Notes: generated from the letters alone by a model not told the origin. Counted from the first letter of the stretch, positions 37,889 through 48,478 are shown. The stretch: 64,000 nt of DNA from Hyphomicrobiaceae bacterium (GCA_021730785.1 JAKFWF010000002.1:1-64000), one strand, 5' to 3'. Numbers and translations are program-made.

Positions 37889-40384
37889 ATGTCTGCCCAT
37901 CCCCACCCCTTTGAAGTCGCCCCGATTGCGAAACAGATTTGGCGCGACAAGTATCGTTTCAGTCCGGCCGAAGGCGGGCAGGGCGATGCTACGGTCGATG
38001 ACACCTGGATGCGGCTCGCGCGTGCGGCAGCCGTGGCCGAAGGTGGCGCCGAGCAGGATCAGGCCCGCTGGACGCGCACCTTTTTCGACGCGCTCGCCGA
38101 TTTCGGCTTTCTGCCCGCCGGCCGCATCATCGCAGGCGCCGGCACGGGCCGCAGCGTGACGCTGTTCAACTGCTTCGTCATGGGGCGCATCGACGATGAT
38201 TTGACGGCAATATTCGAGGCGGTGAAGGAGTCTGCGCTCACCATGCAGGCGGGCGGCGGCATCGGCCACGACTTCTCGACGCTGCGGCCGAAGGGGGCGC
38301 TGGTGCGCAGCATCGGCGCCGACGCCTCGGGCCCGGTCAGTTTCATGGATTTGTGGGACGCGATGTGCCGCACCATCGTCTCGGCCGGGGCGCGGCGCGG
38401 GGCGATGATGGCGACCATGCGCTGCGATCACCCGGACATCGAGGCGTTCATCGCCGCCAAAGCCGATGCGGCGCGCCTGCGCCATTTCAACCTGTCGGTA
38501 CTGGTGACGGACGCGTTCATCGCGGCCGTGCGCGCGGACCAGCCCTGGGATCTGGTGTTCGACGGACGCGTCCATCGACAAGTGCAGGCACGCGCCCTGT
38601 GGGACCGCATGATGCGGGCGACCTACGACTACGCGGAGCCGGGCGTGATCTTCATCGACCGCATCAACGCGGCGAACAATCTCGGCTACTGCGAGGAGAT
38701 CTGGGCAACCAACCCGTGCGGGGAACAGCCGCTGCCGGCCTATGGTGCCTGCCTGCTCGGCTCGATCAATCTCGCGCGCTTCGTGACCAACCCCTTCGCG
38801 CCCAATGCCGGCATCGATCTCGCACGCATCGAGGAGCGCGTGCGCGTGGCCGTCCGCTTCCTCGACAACGTCGTCGACGTGTCGCGCTACCCCCTCCCCG
38901 CCCAGGCCGCGGAAGCGCGCGCCAAGCGGCGGATCGGCCTTGGCATCACCGGACTGGCCGACGCTTTGATCATGTGCGGATTGCCCTATGGCGCGGCGCA
39001 GGCGCGCGAGACCGCCAGTCACTGGATGAGCGCGATCCAGAACGCTGCCTATGCGGCAAGCGCGGAACTGGCGGCAGAGAAGGGCGCCTTTCCGCTCTAT
39101 GTTGCTGCAAAGTTCGCCGCCTCCCCCAACGTCGCAGCCCTGGCGCCCGCAACCCGCGCGCTGATCGCCCGGCACGGCGTGCGCAACGGCTGCCTGACCT
39201 CGATCGCGCCGACCGGTACCATCTCGTTGCTCGCCGGCAATGTGTCGAGTGGCATCGAACCGGTGTTCGATTTCGCCTTTCGGCGCCGTATTCTATCGCC
39301 CGATGGCAGCGCGCGGGAGGAACTGGTCGAGGATTACGCGGCAGTGCTCCATCGGCGCGTGTGCGGGGCGCAGGCGGTGCCCGGTCCAGCCTTCGTCAGC
39401 GCTGCCGATCTGAAGCCGGCCGACCACCTCGCCATGCAGGCGAGCTTGCAGCGGCATGTCGACAGTTCGATTTCCAAGACCATCAATTGTCCGGTCGAGC
39501 TGCCGTTTGCGGACTTCCAGAACATCTATCTTGACGCCTACGACAGCGGCCTGAAAGGCTGCACCACGTTCCGCCCAAACGCGGTCACGGGCAGCATTCT
39601 GTCGAGTTCGGCTGCGGCCCCGACTGCGGCCAAAGCTGCGGCGCTGACCGGTTCCGCCGCCGCGACCAGCGACACGGCAGCGGTCGTCTACATGGCAAAG
39701 CCGCTCGAGCGTTCGCCCGTCCTCGCCGGCTTCACGTACAAGTTGTCGTGGCCCGGACAGGATAACGCGCTCTACATCACCATCAACGACATCGAGCGCG
39801 TCGGGCGCCTGTGCCCGTTCGAAATCTTCATCAACACGAAGAACCTCGAGCACTACGCCTGGACGGTTGCTTTGACCCGCATGATCAGCGCTATTTTCCG
39901 CCGCGGCGGCGACGTCGCCTTCGTCGTCGATGAGTTGAAGGCGATTTTCGATCCCCAGGGCGGGCGGTGGATCGAGGGCCGGTATGTGCCGAGCCTGCTG
40001 GCGGCGATCGGCGCGGTGATCGAGCAGCATATGGTCCGCATCGGTTTCCTGCGCCGGGTCGAGGAGGCGAGCGGTGACGGCAAACCGGCCGCGGCCCGCA
40101 AATCAGCGCTCGCAGCTGGCCCCGTGCAGCAAGGGGGCGACGCGATGATGGCCAAGGGTACGGTCATGATCGAGCTCATGGCGGATGCGCGTGGGCCCGT
40201 CGGCGGCAGACCTTGGGCTGAGCCGGCGATGCCAGGCCTGCAGACGCCGCCGGAGTATTTGGGTCACAGTTCGTCCAGTGGCGCAGGTGCCGGCGCGCCG
40301 TGCCCGCGCTGTGCCAACCTGTCGCTCGTCAGCCTGGAGGGGTGCTGGTCGTGCCGCACCTGCGGCTATGCGCGCTGTGAGTAG
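37889..40384 (+). CDS. nrdJ: Adenosylcobalamin-dependent ribonucleotide reductase, class II
   Basis: Oxygen-independent reduction of ribonucleotides to deoxyribonucleotides with a B12-generated radical. The 831-residue protein contains C95 in TLFNCFVMG and C288 in YGACLLGSINLARF (the reducible pair), the thiyl-radical C277 in TNPCGEQPLPA, and the phosphate-binding SIAPTGTISLLAG. The C-terminus ends in a zinc-ribbon-like pattern (CPRCANLSLV, CWSCRTCGYARC) that probably carries the thioredoxin-reducible cysteines. A low-complexity Ala/Ser/Thr linker (TGSILSSSAAAPTAAKAAAL) precedes the last domain. ATG at 37889 is downstream of a good promoter. Confidence 0.93.
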   Translation: MSAHPHPFEVAPIAKQIWRDKYRFSPAEGGQGDATVDDTWMRLARAAAVAEGGAEQDQARWTRTFFDALADFGFLPAGRIIAGAGTGRSVTLFNCFVMGRIDDDLTAIFEAVKESALTMQAGGGIGHDFSTLRPKGALVRSIGADASGPVSFMDLWDAMCRTIVSAGARRGAMMATMRCDHPDIEAFIAAKADAARLRHFNLSVLVTDAFIAAVRADQPWDLVFDGRVHRQVQARALWDRMMRATYDYAEPGVIFIDRINAANNLGYCEEIWATNPCGEQPLPAYGACLLGSINLARFVTNPFAPNAGIDLARIEERVRVAVRFLDNVVDVSRYPLPAQAAEARAKRRIGLGITGLADALIMCGLPYGAAQARETASHWMSAIQNAAYAASAELAAEKGAFPLYVAAKFAASPNVAALAPATRALIARHGVRNGCLTSIAPTGTISLLAGNVSSGIEPVFDFAFRRRILSPDGSAREELVEDYAAVLHRRVCGAQAVPGPAFVSAADLKPADHLAMQASLQRHVDSSISKTINCPVELPFADFQNIYLDAYDSGLKGCTTFRPNAVTGSILSSSAAAPTAAKAAALTGSAAATSDTAAVVYMAKPLERSPVLAGFTYKLSWPGQDNALYITINDIERVGRLCPFEIFINTKNLEHYAWTVALTRMISAIFRRGGDVAFVVDELKAIFDPQGGRWIEGRYVPSLLAAIGAVIEQHMVRIGFLRRVEEASGDGKPAAARKSALAAGPVQQGGDAMMAKGTVMIELMADARGPVGGRPWAEPAMPGLQTPPEYLGHSSSSGAGAGAPCPRCANLSLVSLEGCWSCRTCGYARCE

Positions 40385-40535
40385 ACCATGTGGCAGGGCG
40401 CAGCCCGACGAAGGGCCAAGGTTCGGTTGCGGACGTACAGCGAAAGGGCATAGATGGGTTGAAAATGAAATTGTTCGCTCCACCGTTGCCAGCCGGCGAG
40501 CCGCAGGCCGCTTCCGATTTCAGGAACCAAGCTCC

Positions 40536-41762
40536 ATGAACACCCGTCCAACCGGCCGTCCGTTCTTCTTTGCGCCGGGCCCAACCAACATTCCCGATCG
40601 CGTCTTGAACGCCATGAACAAGCCGACCGCGGATTTCCTGTCGCCGGAATTCCTGGCCGTGCATGCGCGCGTACACGAAGGCGTCAAGCGCATCCTGAAG
40701 ACCCGGCAGCATCTGTTCATGTATGCCGCCAATGGCCATGGCGCCTGGGAGGCAGCGCTCGCCAACACGCTGACGCCGGGCGACAAGGTGCTGTCGCTCG
40801 AAAGCGGGTACTTTTCGGCAAACTGGGCGCAGATGGCGACCGAACTCGGGCTTGAAGTCGAAACGCTGCCGGCCGACTGGCGTCAGGGGGTTGCCATGGA
40901 CGCCGTGGTGCGGCGGCTGAAAGCCGATACCGCCGGCGAGATCAAGGCCATCCTCGTCGCCCACAACGAGACGGCGACGGGCGTGATGATGCCGTTGCCC
41001 GACGTGCGCCGGGCCCTCGATGAAGCCAAGCACAAGGCCATGCTGTTCGCCGATACCATTTCATCGCTCGGCTCGTTCGATTTCCAGATGGATGCCTGGG
41101 GCGTCGACATCGTGGTCGGCGGCAGCCAGAAGGGCCTGATGATGACGACCGGCCTGTCGTTCACGGGTGTCAGCGAACGGGCGTTGGAACTCTCGAAGCG
41201 CGTCGAGACCCGGCGCAGCTATTGGAACTGGGCAGATATGCTGACCCGCAGTCCGCAGAAGTTCCCCGGCACGACACCGGTTCACATGTTCTATGGCCTC
41301 GACGAATCGATCGCCATGCTCGAGACGGAGGGGCTCGACGGCGTCTTTCGCCGCCACCGCCGGTTTGCCAATTCTGTTCGCGCCGCAATCGCCCACTGGG
41401 GAGGTGGCACGAAGAGTTCTGCCACCATTTCGCAGGCGGGCATCAAGGGACCGATCGGCGCCCTCGAACTGGTGTGCGCCGCTCCCAAACGCGCGTCCGA
41501 TTCGGTGTCCGCCGTGCTGGTCCCCGACGGTTTTGATGCCAATGAACTGCGCACACTTGCGCACAATCGGTTCAATCTGGCGCTCGGCAGCGGGCTCGGC
41601 CCCCTCAACGGCCGTGTGTTTCGCATCGGACACCTCGGCGATCTCAACGAACCGATGACGCTCGGCGCCCTGGCTACCGTGGAGCTTGCGCTCGGTGCAG
41701 CAAAGATCCCGCATCATCGCGGCGGCGTGGACGCAGCAATGAACGTGATGGCGGACGCGTGA
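40536..41762 (+). CDS. Class V aminotransferase, alanine/serine-glyoxylate type
   Basis: A 408-residue PLP enzyme. It starts at ATG 40536 (MNTRPTGRPFFFAPGPTNIP) after AGGAA. Motifs are LFMYAANGHGAWEAALANTL, ILVAHNETATGVMMPLPDVR, the internal aldimine lysine in VVGGSQKGLMMTTGLSF, and the substrate-binding Arg near its C-terminus (NGRVFRIGHLGDLNEPM). The last motif is typical of serine-glyoxylate or alanine-glyoxylate transaminases, which detoxify glyoxylate or feed the serine cycle. No other serine-cycle gene is adjacent, so specificity is open. Confidence 0.87.
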   Translation: MNTRPTGRPFFFAPGPTNIPDRVLNAMNKPTADFLSPEFLAVHARVHEGVKRILKTRQHLFMYAANGHGAWEAALANTLTPGDKVLSLESGYFSANWAQMATELGLEVETLPADWRQGVAMDAVVRRLKADTAGEIKAILVAHNETATGVMMPLPDVRRALDEAKHKAMLFADTISSLGSFDFQMDAWGVDIVVGGSQKGLMMTTGLSFTGVSERALELSKRVETRRSYWNWADMLTRSPQKFPGTTPVHMFYGLDESIAMLETEGLDGVFRRHRRFANSVRAAIAHWGGGTKSSATISQAGIKGPIGALELVCAAPKRASDSVSAVLVPDGFDANELRTLAHNRFNLALGSGLGPLNGRVFRIGHLGDLNEPMTLGALATVELALGAAKIPHHRGGVDAAMNVMADA

Positions 41763-41966
41763 TTTCCTTATCGGCTTGCATGCGGGATATGGTGCGCGCA
41801 ATCCAGATCAACTGCAGGAGAGGTACTGCACTGTGTTTGCAAATGAGGACTTAGACCCTGCGACGAAGTGGTCTAAGACCATCGCGAACTTGGATCGGCG
41901 CATCGAAATGGTTGCGCCGCCGGAGGCTCGGATGCCGCAGGTGGGCGGGCCTCGCCGGACTGGTTC

Positions 41967-41994
41967 TTGCCAGGATGACCGTTGCCAGGATGAC
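41967..41994 (+). repeat. 13-base direct repeat just upstream of sucA
   Basis: TTGCCAGGATGAC occurs at 41967-41979 and again at 41982-41994, two bases apart, ending 17 bases before the sucA ATG. The repeat partly precedes the GAGGAA ribosome binding site. The rest of the 249-base gap before sucA has no gene. Confidence 0.5.
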
Positions 41995-42011
41995 TGAGGA
42001 ATTTTCATCAC

Positions 42012-44981
42012 ATGTCACGAGACGCGCAGAACGACGCCTTTGCACGCACCTCCTTTCTGAGTGGCACCAATGCCGCCTATGTGGAGGAAATGCAGGCGCT
42101 GTACGAGCAAAACCCCGATGCCGTGAACGAGGAATGGCGCTCGTTCTTCCAATCCCTGCAGGACGAAAGACCGAACGGGGCCGCCGCCAGCAACGAAGGG
42201 CCGTCGTGGGCGCGTCCGCTCAATGAACTGACAGCCACGCGCAACCCGGACCTATTGGCCGCGCTCACTGGCGACTACGGCACCGCCGAGCGCACGATCG
42301 CAGCCAAGATCCAGACGCGCACGGCAGCCGCTGGCAGCGACCTCTCAGCCGAGGGTTCCCGGCGCGCAACCCAGGATTCGATCCGCGCCTTGATGCTGAT
42401 CCGCGCCTATCGCGTCATGGGCCATCTCGTCGCCGACCTGGACCCGCTCGGGCTGACTGAGCGCAAGACGCACAAGGAGTTGCGGCCTGAAACCTACGGC
42501 TTCACGGAAGCCGACCTGGACCGCCCCGTATTCATCGACAACGTGCTCGGCCTGGAGACGGCGACGGTGCGCCAGATCCTGAAGATCCTGCGCCGCACCT
42601 ATTGTCGCAAGATCGGCGTCGAGTTCATGCACATCACTTCGCCGGTCCAGAAATCCTGGATCCAGGAGCGCATCGAGGGCGAAGAAAAAGACATCCGCTT
42701 CACCGCCGAAGGCAAGAAAGCAATTTTGAACAAGCTGATCGAAGCGGAGAGCTTCGAGAAGTTTGCCGAGGTCAAGTATACCGGCACCAAGCGGTTCGGC
42801 CTTGAAGGCGGCGAATCGATGGCGCCCGCGCTGGAACAGATCATCAAGCGCGGCGGCCAGCTCGGCATCCGCGAGATCGTGATCGGCATGGCCCATCGCG
42901 GCCGCCTCAATGTGCTCGGCAATGTGATGGCAAAGCCGTTACGGGCAATTTTCAACGAATTCAAGGGTGGTTCCTTCAAGCCGGACGACGTCGAAGGCTC
43001 CGGCGACGTGAAATATCACCTCGGTGCGTCGTCCGATCGTGCCTTCGACGGCAACACAGTCCATCTATCGCTGACCGCCAACCCGAGCCATCTCGAAATC
43101 GTCGATCCGGTGGTACTCGGCAAGGTGCGCGCGAAGCAGGATCAGTTGGGCGACAGCGAGCGCACCTACGTATTGCCGCTGCTCATCCACGGCGACGCGG
43201 CGTTCGCCGGTCAAGGCGTCGTGGCCGAATGTTTCGGCCTGTCGGGGCTGAAGGGCCATCGCACCGGCGGCTCGATCCACTTCATCATCAACAACCAGAT
43301 CGGTTTCACGACGAACCCGCGGCTGTCGCGCTCGTCGCCCTACTGCTCTGACGTGGCGCGCATGGTGGAAGCGCCGATTTTCCACGTCAACGCCGACGAT
43401 CCCGAATCCGTGACGCACGTGGCCAAGATCGCGATCGAGTTCCGGCAGAAGTTCAAGAAGCCGGTCGTCATCGACATGATCTGCTACCGCCGCCACGGCC
43501 ACAACGAAAGCGACGAGCCGCTGTTCACGCAGCCGCGCATGTATCAGAAGATCAAGAGCCACCCGACGACGGTGACGCTCTACGCCGAGAAGTTGATCGC
43601 CGAAGGCACACTGAGCGCGGCCGAGGTCGACGAGATGAAGGCGCGCTTCCGCTCGCATCTCGATGGCGAACTGGCCGCCGCCGACGGCTACAAGCCGAAC
43701 AAGGCCGACTGGCTCGATGGCCGCTGGTCGGGCCTTGGCGCCGAGGACGACGAGGCGCGGCGCGGCAATACCGGCGTGGCGCCCGACGTGCTGAGAGAGG
43801 TCGGCCGCCGGTTGACCATGATCCCCAACGACTTTGTCGCCCACAAAACCGTGCAGCGGCTGCTCGATCGCCGGCGCGAAACGGTCGAGAGCGGCGAGGG
43901 CATCGACTGGTCAATGGCCGAGCATCTGGCCTTCGGCACACTGCTGCGCGAACGCGTCGCCGTGCGGCTGTCGGGGCAGGATGTCGAGCGCGGCACGTTC
44001 TCGCAACGGCATGCGGTGCTGATCGACCAGACCAGCGAACGCCGCTACACGCCGCTGAAATATGTGTCGCCCGACCAGGGCCGCTTCGAAGTCATCAACT
44101 CGATGTTGTCCGAGGAGGCCGTCCTCGGGTTCGAATACGGCTACTCACTGGCCGAGCCCATGACCTTGACGCTCTGGGAAGCACAGTTCGGCGATTTTGC
44201 CAACGGCGCCCAGGTCATCTTCGACCAGTTTTTGAGTTCGGGCGAGCGCAAGTGGCTGCGCATGTCGGGCCTCGTCTGCCTGCTGCCGCACGGTTACGAG
44301 GGGCAGGGACCGGAACATTCCTCGGCCCGCATGGAACGCTACCTCCAGCTGTCGGCCGAGGACAACTGGCAGGTCGCCAATTGCACCACGCCGGCGAACT
44401 ATTTCCATATCCTGCGCCGCCAGATCCGCCGCAAGGTGCGCAAGCCGCTGATCCTGATGACGCCGAAGTCGCTTCTGCGGCACAAGCGCGTCGTTTCCCG
44501 CATCGAGGAATTCGGGCCCGACACGTCGTTCCACCGCGTGCTGTGGGACCATGCCGACACCAAGCGCAACTCGGCGACGGCCGACCGCATCAAGCTCCGG
44601 CCCGACGGCGAAATCCGCCGGGTCGTGATGTGCACTGGCAAGGTCTACTACGACCTCTACGAAGCGCGCGAAGCGGGCGGCATGGAGGACGTTTATCTGC
44701 TGCGGGTCGAGCAGCTCTATCCCTATCCGGCCCGCTCGATCTTGGCCGAACTCGCGCGCTTCCCGAATGCCGATATCGTGTGGTGCCAGGAAGAGCCGCG
44801 CAACATGGGCGCCTGGTCGTTCATCGAGCCCAACATCGAGTGGACCCTGGGGCAGATTCAGGTCCGCGCCAAGCGCGCGCGCTACATCGGCCGCCAGGCC
44901 GCCGCCTCGACCGCGACCGGACAGCTGTCCCGGCATTTGGCCGAGCAAAAAGCGCTGGTCGCGGAAAGCTTGACGATCTGA
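42012..44981 (+). CDS. sucA: 2-oxoglutarate dehydrogenase E1 component
   Basis: Thiamine-diphosphate enzyme that decarboxylates 2-oxoglutarate and reductively succinylates the lipoyl group of SucB. The 989-residue protein has the N-terminal E2-binding region (TNAAYVEEMQALYEQNPDAV), MAHRGRLNVLGNVM, HGDAAFAGQGVVAECFGLSG, IINNQIGFTTNP and YRRHGHNESDEPLFTQPRMY, plus the C-terminal LPHGYEGQGPEHSSARMERY. ATG at 42012 follows GAGGAA. It heads the sucA-sucB-(pseudogene)-lpdA operon. Confidence 0.97.
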   Translation: MSRDAQNDAFARTSFLSGTNAAYVEEMQALYEQNPDAVNEEWRSFFQSLQDERPNGAAASNEGPSWARPLNELTATRNPDLLAALTGDYGTAERTIAAKIQTRTAAAGSDLSAEGSRRATQDSIRALMLIRAYRVMGHLVADLDPLGLTERKTHKELRPETYGFTEADLDRPVFIDNVLGLETATVRQILKILRRTYCRKIGVEFMHITSPVQKSWIQERIEGEEKDIRFTAEGKKAILNKLIEAESFEKFAEVKYTGTKRFGLEGGESMAPALEQIIKRGGQLGIREIVIGMAHRGRLNVLGNVMAKPLRAIFNEFKGGSFKPDDVEGSGDVKYHLGASSDRAFDGNTVHLSLTANPSHLEIVDPVVLGKVRAKQDQLGDSERTYVLPLLIHGDAAFAGQGVVAECFGLSGLKGHRTGGSIHFIINNQIGFTTNPRLSRSSPYCSDVARMVEAPIFHVNADDPESVTHVAKIAIEFRQKFKKPVVIDMICYRRHGHNESDEPLFTQPRMYQKIKSHPTTVTLYAEKLIAEGTLSAAEVDEMKARFRSHLDGELAAADGYKPNKADWLDGRWSGLGAEDDEARRGNTGVAPDVLREVGRRLTMIPNDFVAHKTVQRLLDRRRETVESGEGIDWSMAEHLAFGTLLRERVAVRLSGQDVERGTFSQRHAVLIDQTSERRYTPLKYVSPDQGRFEVINSMLSEEAVLGFEYGYSLAEPMTLTLWEAQFGDFANGAQVIFDQFLSSGERKWLRMSGLVCLLPHGYEGQGPEHSSARMERYLQLSAEDNWQVANCTTPANYFHILRRQIRRKVRKPLILMTPKSLLRHKRVVSRIEEFGPDTSFHRVLWDHADTKRNSATADRIKLRPDGEIRRVVMCTGKVYYDLYEAREAGGMEDVYLLRVEQLYPYPARSILAELARFPNADIVWCQEEPRNMGAWSFIEPNIEWTLGQIQVRAKRARYIGRQAAASTATGQLSRHLAEQKALVAESLTI

Positions 44982-45088
44982 GGGCAGTCGTGTGGGCGTC
45001 ATAATGGATTGAGAAACGGCCGGCGGGACCAGGTGCTGGGACAGGCACCGAACCTCGCGGCGGCAAACATGACGAGGATGGAATATTC

Positions 45089-46339
45089 ATGGCGGTTGAG
45101 ATCCGGGTACCGACGCTGGGTGAAAGCGTTACCGAAGCGACGGTCGGCAAGTGGTTCAAGAAGGCCGGCGATGCCGTGCGGATCGACGAGCCGCTGTGCG
45201 AGCTTGAAACCGACAAGGTGACGGTCGAGGTGCCAGCGCCTGCTGCCGGCGTGCTCGCGGATATCGCGGTGGCCCAAGGCACGACGATCGCGGTTGGCGG
45301 ACTGTTGGGCTCGATCAGGGAAGGCGCAGGTGCCGCGCCGGTGGCGGCCGCTGCGCCGGTCAAATCCCCCGCCGCTGCTGCGCCGTCCATGGCGGCCACC
45401 GTCAACGGCGGTATGCCACCGGCGCCGTCGGCGGCCAAAATCCTTTTCGAGAAGGGAATTTCGCCAGCCGATGTGGCGGGCACCGGCAGGCGCGGCCAAA
45501 TCCTGAAGGAAGACGCGGTGGCGGCTGCTGCGAAGCCGGCCGCGGCGATGACAGCGCAGGCGCCGGTGCCCTATGTGCCGATGGCGCCTATGCCGATGCC
45601 AGCCGCGCAATTGCGCACGCCCGCGCCGCCCAACGACGCGGCCCGCGAGGAACGGGTCAAGATGACCCGGCTGCGCCAGACCATCGCGCGGCGGCTGAAA
45701 GATGCGCAGAACACCGCCGCGATGCTGACGACGTTCAACGATGTCGACATGAGCGCGGTCATGGCCATGCGCACGCAGTACAAGGAGCTGTTCGAGAAGC
45801 GCCACGGCATCAAGCTCGGCTTCATGGGCTTCTTCGTCAAAGCGTGCCTGCAGGCGCTGAAGGAGGTGCCGGCGGTCAACGCCGAGTTGGACGGCACCGA
45901 CATCGTGTACAAGAACTATTACCACATCGGCGTCGCCGTCGGCACCGACAAGGGCCTGGTGGTGCCGGTGGTGCGCGAAGCCGACCGGCTCAGTCTGTCC
46001 GAAATCGAGGGCGCGATCGCGGGATTCGGCAAGCGGGCGCGCGACGGCAAGCTCGGCATCGAGGACATGCAAGGCGGCACGTTCACGATCTCGAACGGCG
46101 GTGTCTACGGCTCGATGATGTCGATGCCGATCCTCAACGCGCCGCAGTCGGGCATCCTTGGCATGCACCGCATCGAGGAGCGCCCCGTGGTCCGCAACGG
46201 CCAGATCGTCGCCCGGCCCATGATGTATCTCGCCCTCAGCTACGACCACCGCATCGTCGACGGCAAGGAGGCGGTCACGTTCCTGGTGCGCGTGAAGGAA
46301 TACCTCGAGGATCCGCAGCGCTTCATGCTGGAGATCTGA
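45089..46339 (+). CDS. sucB: Dihydrolipoyllysine succinyltransferase, E2 of the 2-oxoglutarate dehydrogenase complex
   Basis: A 416-residue core enzyme. The lipoyl domain (residues 1-77) carries the lipoylated Lys in [19 protein letters not shown]. The peripheral-subunit-binding domain is around residues 113-145 ([20 protein letters not shown]). The catalytic domain has [23 protein letters not shown]-type [20 protein letters not shown] and the active-site [14 protein letters not shown] near the C-terminus. Ala/Pro-rich linkers separate the domains. ATG at 45089 follows GAGGATGGAA. Confidence 0.97.
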   Translation: MAVEIRVPTLGESVTEATVGKWFKKAGDAVRIDEPLCELETDKVTVEVPAPAAGVLADIAVAQGTTIAVGGLLGSIREGAGAAPVAAAAPVKSPAAAAPSMAATVNGGMPPAPSAAKILFEKGISPADVAGTGRRGQILKEDAVAAAAKPAAAMTAQAPVPYVPMAPMPMPAAQLRTPAPPNDAAREERVKMTRLRQTIARRLKDAQNTAAMLTTFNDVDMSAVMAMRTQYKELFEKRHGIKLGFMGFFVKACLQALKEVPAVNAELDGTDIVYKNYYHIGVAVGTDKGLVVPVVREADRLSLSEIEGAIAGFGKRARDGKLGIEDMQGGTFTISNGGVYGSMMSMPILNAPQSGILGMHRIEERPVVRNGQIVARPMMYLALSYDHRIVDGKEAVTFLVRVKEYLEDPQRFMLEI

Positions 46340-46352
46340 GGCGGACGGCCAG

Positions 46353-47049
46353 ATGAGCGAATGGGTAGCAATCTCGGAAATCGTACGGAATTTGGCTATC
46401 GCTATTGCAGCGACCATCGGCGCCATTCTCGCTTGGCGTCAATTGTCACCTGCATCTTTGCAGGCCAAATCGGCGAGCACGCAAGCGGACTTGGCTCGGC
46501 TAGTCACGTAACCGAGCTATTCAATCGTGCAGCCGGTCAACTTCGAGACCCAAACCTCGAGATCCGACTCGCTGCAATCTAAGTCCGTAGAGAGACTGCC
46601 AATGACTTTCCTGATCTGTCGAACCCTGTTTTTGAGCTGCTTCAAGCCTATTTGAGACAAAGTAAGATAGACTACGGTGACGATGAGCCGCCCATCGATA
46701 TCGCTGAAGCGATGAAGGTGCTGAGAGGCAGATTAGGAGGTTCGTGATGCTCAAGCTGAACGATCGCAAAATCGCATGGAAGCTCGATATTCATGGCGCC
46801 TTTGTGCGGCGTACCGACCTGAGTGGTACCTCGCTGCGAGACGCCAACTTGTCTGGAGCAGTTTCAACAAACGCGATTTTCCGCGGCGCTGATTTCGCCG
46901 GGGCAAATTTGTCGGGACCGATTCTGCGTGGTGCAGACATGAGTGAGGCCCAGAACCTTTCGGTAGAGCAGCTCCTGTTGGCGATCATCGACGATCGGAC
47001 CGTTCTGCCCGACTACATCGACCGAACACGCCTGAAGTTGACACGTTAA
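46353..47049 (+). pseudogene. Decayed pentapeptide-repeat membrane protein gene
   Basis: Three pieces in different frames read as one protein. Piece 1 starts at ATG 46353 with its own GAGG and encodes an N-terminal helix (VRNLAIAIAATIGAILAWRQ) before TAA at 46509. Piece 2, two frames on, runs from 46508 (VTELFNRAAGQLRDPNLEIR) to an in-frame TAA at 46580, then continues (RRETANDFPDLSNPVFELLQ) to TGA at 46745. Piece 3 (46747-47049) carries pentapeptide repeats such as LSGTSLRDANLSGAV and FRGADFAGANLSGP. The order matches pentapeptide-repeat proteins with an N-terminal helix and an LEVRLGGIYALERIA-type segment. An apparent 5-base duplication near 46503-46512 (GTCAC/GTAAC) caused the first shift. 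Confidence 0.75.
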
Positions 47050-47065
47050 ACTCGAGAAAGTTCAC

Positions 47066-48478
47066 ATGACCTACGACCTCATCGTGATCGGCGCCGGACC
47101 CGGCGGCTATGTGTGCGCCATCCGCGCGGCGCAGCTCGGCCTCAAGACCGCAATTGTCGAAAAGCGCAAGACGCTCGGCGGCACCTGCGCCAACGTCGGC
47201 TGCATCCCGTCGAAGGCGCTGTTGCACGCGACCGAGCTGTTCGAGGAGGCGGGCCACGGCTTTGCCGCCTTCGGCATCGAAATTCCGGCGCCGAAGCTCA
47301 ATCTGCCTGCCATGATGAAGCACAAGGCGGACACGGTCGCGTCCAACGTCGGCGGCGTTGCCATGCTGATGAAGAAAAACAAGGTCGACACGCATTATGG
47401 CCTCGGCACCATTACCGCGCCCGGTAAGGTCGAGGTCACCGCCGACGGCGGCACCAAGACCACGCTCGAAACAAAGGCCATCGTCATTGCCACCGGCTCC
47501 GACGTCGCCTCCCTGCGTGGCGGCGACGGGCAGATGGTCGCGATCGACGAGAAGGTCATCGTATCGTCGACCGGCGCGCTCGAGCTCGATCATGTGCCTG
47601 GCCATCTCGTGATCGTCGGCGCCGGCGTCATCGGCCTCGAACTCGGCTCGGTGTGGAAGCGGCTCGGCGCCAAAGTGACGGCCGTCGAATACACCGACAA
47701 GTGTCTCGGCGGCATGGACGCGGAACTGGGCAAACAGTTCCAGCGCCTCATGGAAAAGCAGGGCATGATCTTCCACATGTCCTCGAAAGTCACCAAGGTC
47801 GAGACAACCGGCGCTGGTGCACGCGTCACATTCGAACCGGTCGCCGGGGGCGCTGCCACCGGTCTCGACTGTGACGTGGTGCTGATCGCCACAGGGCGCG
47901 TGCCGTACACGACCGGCCTCGGCCTCGAAGCAGTTGGCGTTGCGCTGGAGCGCGGCCGCGTCATCATCGACGACCACTTCCAGACCAACATCCCCGGTAT
48001 TTACGCGATCGGCGACGTGGTGCGCGGCGCCATGCTCGCCCACAAGGCGGAGGAAGAGGGCGTGGCGCTGGCCGAGCAGTTGGCCGGTCAGGCCGGCCAC
48101 GTGAACTACAATGTCATCCCGGGCGTCGTGTACACCTTTCCCGAGGTCGCCTCGATCGGCCGGACCGAGGAGGAACTGAAGGCCGCCGGCATCGCCTACA
48201 AGGTCGGCAAGTTCCCATTCGCCGCCAACGGTCGCGCGCGCGCCAATCGCACCACTGAAGGCTTCGCCAAGGTCCTGGCCGATGCAACGACCGATCGCGT
48301 CCTCGGCGTCCACATTCTGGGCGCGGGCGCGGGCGACCTGATCCACGAGGCAGCCGTGCTCATGGAATTCGGCGGCTCGGCCGAAGACCTCGCCCGTACC
48401 TGCCACGCCCATCCGACCATGAGCGAAGCGGTCAAGGAGGCGGCGCTTGCCGTGGAAAAGCGCGCGATCCACATGTGA
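47066..48478 (+). CDS. lpdA: Dihydrolipoyl dehydrogenase (E3)
   Basis: Flavoprotein that re-oxidises the dihydrolipoyl groups of SucB with NAD+. The 470-residue enzyme has the FAD fold YDLIVIGAGPGGYVCAIRAA, the redox disulfide GGTCANVGCIPSKALL, the NAD fold LVIVGAGVIGLELGSVW, IYAIGDVVRGAMLAHKAEEE, and the C-terminal active-site HAHPTMSEAVKEAAL. It lies at the end of the suc operon, 16 bases after the decayed pentapeptide-repeat gene. Confidence 0.97.
   Translation: MTYDLIVIGAGPGGYVCAIRAAQLGLKTAIVEKRKTLGGTCANVGCIPSKALLHATELFEEAGHGFAAFGIEIPAPKLNLPAMMKHKADTVASNVGGVAMLMKKNKVDTHYGLGTITAPGKVEVTADGGTKTTLETKAIVIATGSDVASLRGGDGQMVAIDEKVIVSSTGALELDHVPGHLVIVGAGVIGLELGSVWKRLGAKVTAVEYTDKCLGGMDAELGKQFQRLMEKQGMIFHMSSKVTKVETTGAGARVTFEPVAGGAATGLDCDVVLIATGRVPYTTGLGLEAVGVALERGRVIIDDHFQTNIPGIYAIGDVVRGAMLAHKAEEEGVALAEQLAGQAGHVNYNVIPGVVYTFPEVASIGRTEEELKAAGIAYKVGKFPFAANGRARANRTTEGFAKVLADATTDRVLGVHILGAGAGDLIHEAAVLMEFGGSAEDLARTCHAHPTMSEAVKEAALAVEKRAIHM

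Noticed and set aside
41776-41997. A 73-codon frame upstream of sucA
   Set aside because: No ribosome binding site, no recognisable sequence, and it runs into the direct repeat; treated as leader DNA.
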